Assembly: GCA_036785705.1 (NCBI GenBank)
Contig: JAWUZG010000056.1
Coordinates: 19,288,501-19,352,500, forward strand
Source: Acanthornis magna
Taxonomy: Eukaryota; Chordata; Aves; Passeriformes; Acanthizidae
Reading direction: 5' to 3'
DNA length: 64,000 nt
Below, one piece after another: positions 1-15,900 of this stretch. A program made the translations under genes and the position numbers. Numbering within the stretch: position 1 is the first letter of the stretch; every line of letters begins with the position of its first letter. The notes under the pieces were generated by a model that was given only the letters and a program-made list of their open reading frames with translations, searched no databases and was not told the DNA's origin.

Positions 1-560
1 AGGTCGGACAGCGCAGCCCCTCACCGCGGCCTCCGGCCTCCTCCTCCAAGAGCCCTCACCGCGTCCTACTTGGCTTAATCCGGTGCTGGATATTTATAGC
101 TGCTGATGGGGCTGGGGCCGGGGCCGGGGGCCGCGGCCGGGACAGGACAGGACAGGACAGGCCGCGCGGCCCCGCAGAGCTGGGCCGGGGCCGCCGCGCT
201 GAGGCCCCGCGGTGACGGGCCGGGAACGGGAACGGGAACGGGAACGGGCCGGGAGGGACGGGGGCGGCAGGGCCAGCGCCGACGGTGATACCGCAGCCAC
301 TCCGCTCTTACCCTGGGTGGCTCCTCAGCCCGACCCGGCTCCTCACATCGCCCGCCCGGCCCGCCGGAATGGGCCAGGCCAGGCCCCGCCCGGCGCTCCG
401 CCCTCCCGGGCGCGGCCCCGGCGGAGGCGGCGCTGACCCGGGCGGGACTGCCCGGGCTAGGGCGGGGACGCCCCGCTCCGGGGCCGGGCTGGGCACCCGG
501 AACGCCGGGGATCGGCCCGGCTGGGACACCCCCACAGCCCCGGGAACGGGCCCGGCCAGC
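1..560. promoter_or_regulatory. CpG-rich island at the left edge, possible promoter of the next gene leftwards
   Basis: This edge is dense in CpG and G/C runs and has short tandem arrays (GGACA units near 143-162 and GGGAAC units near 222-249). It lies downstream of FES. In other vertebrates the gene following FES in the same orientation is MAN2A2, so this could be its promoter or first exon, transcribed on the minus strand off the window. No coding exon of that gene is visible, so the assignment rests on synteny only. Confidence 0.4.
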
Positions 561-584
561 CCCCGAACCCCGAAGCCGAGTCGA

Positions 585-960
585 CATGCCAGTGCCCTAT
601 CTCGGTACCCTGTCCCGGTGTGCCTCATCCCGGTGTACCCCCTCCGGGTGTCCCATCCCGGTAGGCTGTCGTAGATCCCTGTCCCGGTGCCCTGTCCCGG
701 TGCCCTGTCCCAGGGTCCCGTCCCAGTCCTCAGTCCCAGGGTCCTGTCTCAGTACTCCACGTGCCAGTTCCCTAAGTGCACCCCGTCCTGGTGCCCCATC
801 CTGGTGCTTCATCTTGGCACCCTATCCCGGTGCACCGTGTCCCGGTGTGCCCTGTCACAGTGTCCTGTCCTGGTGCATCATTACAGTGCCCTATCCCAGT
901 GCTCCATCCCAGTGTTCTGCCATGTCCCAATGCCCCGTCCCAGCGCAGCGCAAGTCCATG
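585..960. repeat. Degenerate minisatellite with a unit of about 14-15 bp
   Basis: The stretch repeats variants of a unit close to CCCTGTCCCGGTGC. Near 660-720 the copies are nearly perfect, and further right they diverge (CGGT becomes CAGT). The repeat explains the long low-complexity open frames here, rich in Pro, Cys and Ser. I see no gene in it. Confidence 0.7.
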
Positions 961-1002
961 TCCCCTCGCAGCTCCTAGATGCGCAGCTGCAGCGCTTGTG
1001 TG

Positions 1003-1008
1003 TTTATT
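1003..1008 (-). terminator. FES: FES polyadenylation signal
   Basis: AATAAA on the minus strand, about 190 bases past the FES stop codon. This implies a short 3' UTR. Confidence 0.6.
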
Positions 1009-1199
1009 GCGCAAGATGAAGCAGAGCAGGAGCTGTGGGTGCCATGTCCCACCCTGGGGCATGCAGGAGCCCCTGCCCTGGAGCTGGGAAAGCGGCGCAA
1101 GCACCCACAGCCACCCCGCAGCATCTGCTGCCCAGACAGGGCTCTGCTGTGCCCCCAGGCATTGCCACGGGATGGATCCAGGGCCCCTGGTGCTCTCTG

Positions 1200-6097
<4,898 letters not shown>

Positions 6098-8740
6098 GGC
6101 ACCACCGTTCAGCCAGGGGGAAGTCTGCGGGGCACCGGGACAGCCTGAGCCACTGCCTTCACCAGTGGCCAGGGCCCTCTGCATTTCACACCCTCGGGCC
6201 CCATCACCCGGTCTGTGCAGAAGAGACGACCCTCCCTACCCCCTGCAAACAGCCTTGCAAAGCGTATTCAAAGCAGCAGGATGAGTTCTCCAAGCCCTGT
6301 GCGAGCTGGGGCCTGTGGGGATTGTGCCGGGAAGGAGGAAGTGAGGGGTCACACACAGCAGTGCCACCTCTGCTGTGCACAGGGCTGTTCCCTGAGGGCA
6401 CTGCAGCTGTGCCCCCCATCCACAGCAAGCACCAGCCCCTCCACTCTGGCAGCTCCGTCCCTGTCCTGCCCATTGGCACTGTCACCCCCATGGCCACAGT
6501 GTGGGAGCTCCCAGGGGCCAGAGCACTGGTGGGAAGCCAGCAGGAGCAGAAGAGGGTGCTGAGCCCTGGAGAAAGATGCTGAACCTGGACACATCCCAGC
6601 ATGCAGGACTCCAGCAAGGCCATTGGGAGCCAAACTCATCCCAGTGGCAGTCCCAGGGTGCCCTGCCCTGAAGCAAGAGTGCAGCAGGAGCAGGAGAGTG
6701 TTGGGGCACCTCCCTGTGCAGGACAGGATGTCTCCTGGCACAGCCCTTGACCTCACCAAGACCCACCCCACCCCTACAAAGGAGTCCCCTGTCTCTGCCA
6801 GTACCCTACCAGGGCACAGTCCCTCCAACCTACGTCTGTTGCGAGGTCTTTGTTGTGAAGCTGCTTCTGGCGTCCTTCTGGGGCCAGGACTGGTGCGGTC
6901 TGGACCTGGTGCAGCTCTGGCTCCTCGGGAGGAACAGGAAACCCAGTGCTGACCATAAAGCCATTGCGAGATTTCCTGCGCTTCCTCCCCTCCCCTGCCA
7001 GTCCCTGCACCAGCAGCCGATGCCGGCACACGGCTCTGCTGCAGCTGGGCAGCTCCCAGCCCCACCACCCCTCCCAGCTGTCTCCTACCACGGCCTGGCA
7101 CCACCAAGTCCAGCCCTGTGTGTCTAGGGCTCCACTGCTCCGGTGGAGCCTCCACTCAGCACCAGTCCCACCCAGCAAAGCCCTCTCAGCCATGCCTGGT
7201 CCTGCTTGACTCCTAGCCCTGCTCCATGCCTCTGTGTCTCCAAGAGACAGAGACTCCAGGACCTGGGGGGTCCTGAGGACTCTGTGCAGCCCCACTGAAT
7301 GGTGGCACCCCATCACCATCCCCAAACCCAGCCCTTGTGACCGTGAAAGGCTGCAGGACAGAGTACCCACTGCACAAGCACCCGCAATGCCATGCCCCAG
7401 CCATGCTGCCAGCCTGCATCCACACAGCTAGGAGCACACTCCCTGTGGCAGCCTTGGGCACCTCCACAGGGGCACTGCTCAGCCCTGGCAGCTGCATCAC
7501 ACAGAGGCAGCTGCCACCACCATTGCCACTGCCCAGTGCCACCACACATGTCCTTATTGCTGGCACAGCCCAGGTCAGCTCCGCCTACCTCAGCCTGGCC
7601 ACCACCTGGCTATTTTAGCCTGAGCCCCCTCCAGTGACTGGAAGGCCCTGGCCCCAGACGAGTTTCAAGGTCACCTGCAGGACACTGCCTGGACGATTCC
7701 ACTTTTAGAGAAAGTCGGGGAAAAAGCGTGTCAGGCAGGAGCTTTGCTGACTCGCCTTCCCGTAGTGGAGCAGTGTGGAGTGGTCACACCCTGGGAGCAG
7801 CTCCAGGGCATGGCATGGCCAGGGGCTGCCCCAGTACTGCTTCTCCCACCACCAGCATCCCTTCGGCATCCCCCCGGGCAGGACGGGTCCCCTCCCCGCC
7901 TGCGTCAAATTGCCCCAGGAGCCCTGGGCGGTCAGGACTGGGCGGCTCTGCGTGTGACACAAGTGCAGCAGCTCCGTTCGCTGGAAGCTGCGATTGCTGC
8001 CCGCCACCAGCCCTGCCTCGTGAGAAGAGGAAGAGCGGGGTGAGCGCGCTGCAGTCCCTGCGTGCCGCGGGGAACTCGCTCCCGACCACAGGAAGCCGCT
8101 GCGGCCCCAGGCACAGTGAAGCCGAGGGACTCCGCAGAGAGGAGCTGCCTCTGCCAGGGCGTGCGGCATCACCAGGCTCTCTTGCGGGGGCCGGGACCCC
8201 GTGGGGGGCTCGGGGGGCGGGCAGTGGCTGCAGCTTGGCCACAGCACGAGTGGCTGTCCAGCCACAGGTCCAGCCTGGCCATCCCTGCACCAGGGGCATC
8301 GTGCTGTGGCTGCAGGGTGGTGCTAGACACAGGGGCTGTAGCTGGGCCCCAGGCTGTGGTGAAGGGGCTCAGCCCACCTGTTGTGGGAAAGGGACGCAGA
8401 CTTTTGACACACAAACACACACACACCCCCACACCGCTCCCCACTGCAGGCAGTTCCTGAATTACCTGCCCTCACTGCAGCTCCTCATAAGCAGCTGCTT
8501 CCCCTTGCTCAGTTGAAGGATGGTCCCTGCCTGTCCCCAGTCCTGCCCAGCACTGGCTAAAGCCCACAGCCAGGGAAGGGTGGTCCCTGGCCCTGGGGGA
8601 AGGTCTGCAGGCAGTGCTCCAGCCCACCTCCTGCAGCTGCAGAGCAGACCTGGGTGCCCCTGAGGCCCACAGTCCCCACAGCCAGGCTGCTGCCCTGGTG
8701 GGGGCACCTGCAGCACACAGAGCACAGGCAGCAGAGCTGA
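6098..8740. other. FES-FURIN intergenic region including the FES 5' flank
   Basis: I see no coding gene here. It must hold the FES promoter and any non-coding 5' exon, but no boundary is decisive. The 7.6-8.3 kb part is locally richer in CpG and is the best guess for the promoter. A CA-rich microsatellite lies at about 8408-8440. Confidence 0.5.
8405..8440. repeat. CA-rich microsatellite
   Basis: Imperfect run of ACACACA units interrupted by C tracts. Confidence 0.75.
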
Positions 8741-9992
8741 TTTGCATAGTTCTGAACATTTAATAACTCAGTCTCTCTAGCGTTATATCCACATCCATTA
8801 AATTAAAAACAGGCTCAGGAGGCAGCTCCCGGCTGATTAAATTACAAGAAAAAATTACTGTGCACCAAAAAGTTGTTATAGAAAAATAGTCCTGTGGCCC
8901 CCAGGCAATGGCTCCGTCCATGGCTGGCGCAGGTGGGAGCCTGCACCATGGCCCCAGTGTGCGGCAGCGGACGGCAAAGGGGCTCGTGGCACTGGCCCCC
9001 AGCCCGTGGGGAAGGGGCAGCGAGGGAAAGGGCTCCAGCGGGGAGCAGAACGGATTGTCACCAAGTGGGGGCAAGGCACATTTGGGGGCTAGGGCTGCAG
9101 GAATGCTGGGCGCTGCCCAGCACAGGCAGGACGCAGGCAGAGCTAGGGCAGTGCTGACACTGGCACTGACAGTCCCAGCCAGCAGCACCTACAGCCCTGC
9201 CTGGGGACAGAACACAAAGGGCCCGAGGCAGCTCCCCCAAGCAGGGACTGTGCGAGGGGTCCCTGCCCAGGCTCTGGGCTGTGCCATGGGCACAGGGACA
9301 GGCAGTGCCCAGCCTGATGCTCCCTGGTGCCCGGGCTCCTGCCCACTGCAGGCAGCTGCAGTGGGATGGGCAGGCAGTGGGCAGCAGCAGCTGAGGCCTG
9401 GCCATTATTGCTGTTGAAGGGCACGGATGGAAGCAGACAGGCCCAGGGGAAATGGCGGGGAGCTGGGACACAACAAACTCAGCCTGGGATGCAGCTCCAC
9501 AGGGGCCGAGGGGGGCAGGGACAGGGGGGTGCTGTGGCACAGGTTGAGCTTAGCCCTGGGGGGCAGAGCCACCCCTACCCCAGCCAGCTCACCTTGAGCC
9601 ATGGCAACCCAGGGACCTCACACACTGCCCACCCTGGAGAACTCAGAGGACCACAAGCAGCAGCCCTGTACCCAGAGTGAGAGACACTGCTGCCCATGCA
9701 GGGCCAGCAAGTACCAGGGGCCCCACTGCCACCAAACACCCCAGCATGGGGCACAGGATGGACACAGGGCCAGGAGAGATGGTGCAAGACTGGGACAGTG
9801 CTGTGCTGGGGACGGTGCCTGCAGGGCCATGCCTGGCTGCCCAGACTGGGGCTGAGGGACGGTGCCAGTGGGTGGGAGCCCCGGGCTGCTGCAGTGCAGG
9901 AAGAGGACAGGGGCAGAGTCCGGGGCCCCTCAGCCTCACCCGCCCCGACCCTGTGGTGCTGGGCAGGGAGGAGGGAGGGGCAGGAGGGCTCA
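8740..9992 (-). other. FURIN: FURIN 3' untranslated region
   Basis: The region runs from the FURIN stop codon to an ATTAAA polyadenylation signal on the minus strand at 8759-8764. Its last 130 bases (about 8757-8890) are strikingly A/T-rich for this GC-rich neighbourhood. From memory they resemble the conserved end of mammalian FURIN mRNAs. The extent of the UTR is inferred. Confidence 0.65.
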
Positions 9993-12900
9993 TCAAAGGG
10001 CACTTTGGTCTCTGATGAAGGCAGTCCTCTCGCTGTGGGCCTCATAATCCTCACCGTCCGACTCGGAGGGGCCCTCCTCCTGCCAGATGTCGGAGGGGAG
10101 CCCCTTGTAGGAGATGATCCCGCTGTCCAGGGCATACACCTTTACACCCCGAAGGCTGAAGCCTGAGCGTGCTTGCAGCACCAGGAAGATGGCGACAAAG
10201 ATGATGACGATGAGGATGCAGCTGAGGCTGGCGATGAGGACGGGCAAGTTGACCGGAGAGGGGGCCTCAGCCGGTCCCTCGCCATCTACCAGGGCAGGGG
10301 ACGCACGGCTGCTCTGTGTCTGATGGGAGCAGGACAGGTCCAGGCTGCTGAAGTGGGAGTGCGCGGGACAGGTGAGGCACTGGTTGGGGCCAGGTCCCAC
10401 GCAGGTGGCACAGGAAGGGTGGCAGGGCAGGCAGAGGTGGGGCGCAATGGGCTCCACGCTGTTCTCCAGGTTGTAGTGCGTGCTCTGGACACCAGGTGCA
10501 AAGCCAGGAGGGCAGTGCTTCAGGCAGCTCTTCTGGTGCAGGTAGTACCCCTCCTCGCAGACTGTGGGACAGGCAGGGTCAGCATGGGGCTGGGGGCTGC
10601 CAGCGCCCCCATTCCCTCCCTGCCATCCCCACACTCACCCACACAGGTCTGGCTGGGAGTCAGGGTCTTGCAGCCACTGCTCTCCAGCTGGTTGGAGAGG
10701 CTGGGGGAGTCGGTGGCCGTCCCATACAGCACAAGCGTGAACTTGGTCAGCGTGCCTGCAACAATGTAGGGTGAGGACCACAGAGGTGCCCACAAGACCA
10801 CCCATGCTCAGGACAGGCACAGGGAGAGGGCTCACAGTGGTCCTCTGTGCTGGCTGCCAGGGGACAGCAGGGCTGTGCCCACCACCTGGGAGGGTGCCTG
10901 ATGTGGGGCCATGCCCCTGCACAGGGGTCCCAAGGGGCAGGGGGGTCAGGTGAGCTGACATGGGGTCTCCTGCTGCCTGGACTCCCGCTGCCCCCGAGGG
11001 GCTGCATCACCATCCCACATACCCAAGCCTAGCCTCTCCCGAGCCAGATCACCCAAAACCAAGGTGTTACCAGGCCCTCAGCTCAGGAGCAGAGGCGGAA
11101 GCTGGGTGACCACAGCTCCCATTCCACACTCAAAGGGAGGCAGTGGACAGGGAAGGCCCCCCCTACCATAGTTGTTGGCATCACTGGTGTTCTCAATCTC
11201 CAGCACCCACTCGCCAGAGGGGTCCTCATCCCACGAGTGCGTTGTCATGAAGGCCCAGTCATTGAAGCCATCGGCCGAGAAGTCATGGGGCCTGAGCAAC
11301 AGAGGCAAGATGTGAGTGCCAACATATCCCAAACTCACCTGTGCCAGCCTGGGCCAGGGGCCAGCCTGGGGCACCACACAGCCCAGCACCTACCTGGCGG
11401 CCAGGAGGGTGGAGCGGGTGCCCATGGGGCTGACCAGATGGATGGCCAGGTCCCCCCGCCGGTTGTAGGACAGTGTCAGCCTGGCCTGTGCGTGCTCCAG
11501 CCGGCTGATGTAGTTAGCTTTCCCCAGGCAGGCATCCACTTTCCGCCGTACCTCGAGACGCTTCCCGATGTCCCTGCCAAGGACAGGCATGAGTGAAGCT
11601 AGTGCCAGACCAGGGGGACATGACACAGTCCCCATTCCTTGCTGTGGGGCTCTGCAGCTGTCCCAGAAACTGGGCACTAGAGCAGCTAGACTGGGAATCA
11701 AACCCACAGTGGGTCAGAGCAACACCACCTCTGTGCCATTCCCAGGTGCAGGCAGCAGAAGGGGTGCCCCGGTGCTTGGGCATGAGGGGAACTGTGTTGC
11801 CCCCCCGCAGCCGCCACTCCATGCCAGCCCTGAATAGGCCGTTTATTCACACACTGTAGGCCAGCTAACCCCTGCATGGCACAGCCAGGGATGGGATGGA
11901 CAAAGTCACTCCCATCCTGCTGCTGGCGTGCGGCTGCTCCCCCCATGACGCTGGCCCTGGTGCCAGCACAGGATGTGTTGGCTGTGTCCACACAGGGCTG
12001 GCTCCCCACGGGGGTGAGGGCAGGGTCCAGCCCCAGCTTCCTTCATGTACAGGAACATGATCCCCCCACCCAGGAGCCCCCAGGGAATGCCCTGGCCACA
12101 GACAAGACTGCACACATTGCACAGAAGCAGCAGCCAAGCAGGAGTCAAAGGAGCTTCTGTCTGCCCCCCTGAAAAGCCCCTCTTGTCCAGGATGACTCGT
12201 GCTGGCTGTGTCTCGACCGCAGCACCCCAGTCTGCCCACATCCACTGGCCCAGCCCCACAGCAGGGAGGCTCAGCAGTGGCGTCAGCGCTGGATGGCTGG
12301 AGGTGCCTTTCCCAGCTCTCCCCAGGCTCTTGCAGGAGGATGCTCCAAGGGTCTCAGCAGCAATTTCAGTCCCCAAGATTCTCCCCACTCCCTGCTCTGG
12401 GCTCAGAGGCTCTCAAGCTCCTGTGCAGGACAGATGGCAGGTGATGCTCTCCGGGGCTCACCAGCCCATACCTGGGCTCTGCAAGGATGTCAATGACACA
12501 CTTCCTCTGAGGTCCCACCGTAGTCCAGTTCTTGGCCAGGCTCACCATGGCCCCAGCATCCAGCAGGCCGTAGCCGTACGAGTGGCTGACTGTGGACAAA
12601 GAGGGGGTCAGTGATGGTCGTGGGGGTACCCCGTGGGGGACGTTTGCCTGGCCATGCTGCATGCTCACTGGGGCCTCCTGCGTCCTTCATCCCACAGGGC
12701 TGCAAGGGCACTCTGCCTCAGCACCACCAAGTCTAGTGGTGTGTGTGGGACTGGGAGACCCTGGTCCCGCCCCAGTACCCTAGTACCTTTGCGGCCAACG
12801 CCATTGGTGACCCAGTCATTGGCGTTCAGGTGAGCTGGCTTTGAGGTCTGCACCACCAGGTGCTGCATGTCCCGCCAGGTCAGGTTCTTGCTACAGGAAG

Positions 12901-15900
12901 ACATGGAGATCAAGTCAGTGCCAGTTCCTGCTGGCCCCAGGCAGGTCCATGTCCAGGTGCCACTGCTGCACGGGGCTGGCACAGTCACCCCCATCCAGCC
13001 CCTCTGTCCTGCCCTTACTTGGCTTCCAGGGCGAGGGCGATGATGCCAGCGGCCAGGGGCGCCGAGGCTGATGTCCCAGTGTGCAGCTCGGTGCATTTCT
13101 GCCTGAGGTCAGTCGTCACCTACGAGGAGTAGTGCCAGGACAGGAGATGCTGTGGGCACATCCCACCCCCTGAGCCCCCAGTCTGCAGACAGCAGCAGCC
13201 CCCACTCACAATCTGCTTCTCATTCTGGTTGCCACTGCTGTACGTGGTGGCAAGGGTGGAGGAGCAGGCCTCGCTGTACCAGGGCACATTGCCGTACTGT
13301 GTGGTGCTGCTGATGGACAGCGTGTAGATGCTGTTGGTGTAACCGTCACAGTTGCAGCTGTCATGCTCACGGCCCCCATTCCCAGATGCCCAGACGAAGA
13401 TGGAGCCCAGCCCGCCTCGGCCCTAGCAACAGAGGCAGGGTGAGGGCAAGCACCAACACTGCCACATGCAGGAAGCCCCAGGCTGGAGCTGGGGATGAGC
13501 AGATGGTGCCAGCCCTGGGGCTCCTGCAGCATGAGTGGGACAGACAGAGCAGCGGATGCAGTTGGGACACTGGAGACAGCAGGATACCCCAGTCACAGCC
13601 CACCAGCCTGCGTCCCCTGACGACCAGTATGTCTATGGAGGGTGTCAGGCACCTTGGCAGAGGCTCCAGGGCTGCCCCATGGGGGAGACATCAAGCAGCT
13701 GGAGGCCCAGACAATGCGAGGCTTCCAAGTGCCAAAGTCTTTTTCTGCTCAGAAATCGCCTGGCCTGACTCTGTCTGCATGGGATTGCAGCACATGGCAG
13801 CACTGCAGGAGCCCACAACACAGTCTCGGCCATGCCCCAGCATCCAAATGTGGCAGCTACCCTTGCAGAGGATGCAACAGAGCCATTATGGCACCACACA
13901 CATCTCTCCGTAGGGAATCCCAGGCAGAACATGACACAGCTCCCTGGGCGGGTGACACTGCCAGCACACAGGGACACTGAGGGAGGATGGGCAGAGGAAG
14001 CGAGGGTGAGCAGCTGGCACAAAACCAGACAGGAACCAGGAGAGGCCTTGGGAGAGCAGAGAGAGAGTGTCCCACACAGGAGCCCTCACAGTGGTGAGAT
14101 AATACCACATGGGAGGAGTCCTGACTCAGAGCCATTGGACAGGAAGAACAAGAAAAACTAACAGAGCCTGATCCCAGAGGTGGGCTGGAAGATGGCTCAT
14201 CCCGGGAGGGCCAAGGTAACGATCAGGGCAGGCAGAGGAAGGGAGACCTGGGGGAAGGGCAGGAGTCAGGCCAGTGCTCCCCCAGCAAACCCTCCTGTTC
14301 ACCTGGCTGACTCCACGGAAGAAAGCCTCCTCTGCCAGCCGGGCCGGGCCATCCACAGTCTTGCCGTCATCTTCAGGGCCCCAGCTGGCACTGTAGATGT
14401 GGATGTGGTTGGGGTTGAGGCCCAGGGAATGGGCCTCCACAGCATCGGTCACCTCCCCATCCAGCATGCGCACACCTAGGGCCAGAGAGCAAATGTTAAG
14501 GGCGACCGGCTGGGGCAGAGTGGTTACAGTGCCGCTGGTGAGAACCCTCCAACACCTGCTGCCACCTGTGCCATGGGCTGTCACAAGGCTGCTCCAGCCA
14601 GCAGTGCCAAGGTCCCCAGCTGCTCCTGCAGCCAATCAACGCCCGCAGGACCCGGCGCAGGGCAGGGCAGCACCCACCTCCGATTCTGGCATTGTACGCC
14701 ACACCAACACCGCAGATCCCATTGTTTGCCACAGCAGCTACTTCCCCAGCACAGCGCGTGCCATGTCTGCAATCAAAAGAGGACAAAACATGCTCATATA
14801 GGGCATGAGGAGCACAGGGCTGGGTACCAGCTGCAGCCCCAGCAACCTCCACCTGGGCTGCCTCTTGTGCCCCTGAACCAGGTGGCCAATGAAGGCTACT
14901 CCATCTGCCCTCCTGCTCCAGAGCCAGGGCACTGAACAGCCCACACTGGCTCTGGGCAAAAAAAAAGGATGCTGCTCATGCCAAAAAAGAAGGTGAGAGG
15001 CTCTCCATGGGGCAGAAGTATGCCACCAGCCTCACAGCTTTCAGCAGGCCGTGTGGAGTGGTACTGCACCAACTCTCTGCCACACTTAGGCTCTGTGTCT
15101 TTGCCTCTCCCCCCTGCCTCACCTGTTGTCATTCATCTGTGTGTAGCGGGGCTGAGGATCTGGGTCCTGGTCATTGACATCAAAACTTGCCCCTGGGTCC
15201 TGGAAGACAAATTGGGCACTTGGAGACTGTCTACCTTGGCCACCAAGCCCCACTGCCCTCACTCCAAGCCTGTGCTCCATGGCCTGAGGCTGAGCTGAGC
15301 AGGGTGGGCAGGCTCCAATCCCACCTCCATATCCACCATGCAGGCATCAGCCCCGTACCTCTCAGCTCTGGGGTTGCCCTGCATGGACACAGCTGTGTGA
15401 ACCAGCTCCCATGGCACTCCGCCCCACACCATCACCCAAACTCACGTAGTTAGCCTCCAGGTCAGGGTGGTTCTTCTCAATGCCGTCATCCAGGATGGAC
15501 ACCACAATGCCCTTGCCCGTGTATCCCTGCTCCCAGGCCTGACGCACGTTCAGGTCCCGCTGGTTTGTGTTGTACTGCCAAGAGAAGCCCTGGCACTAGG
15601 AGATGCGCCCAGCCATGGCCACTGTGATGAGTGTGTGCCCAAAACCCACCCAGCTCTCACCCCACTCTGCTGTGGGTTGCAAAGAGCAACTCTGGGGACC
15701 TGGGCACAGGGTTGGGCACAACTAGTTGAGAAGGGCTGCTCTGAAAGCAGACTGAGCCCCAGACTGTGCTTGAGTCCAACAGACACGGCACCCTTTGCAG
15801 CGATCAGGCTTGTGCTCAAGCTCCAGGAAGGAGACAGTCATGGACCCATTCCTGGGCCATGCAAAGGGCTGTGTCCCCTAGTCCAGCCCTGGGCACGCCT

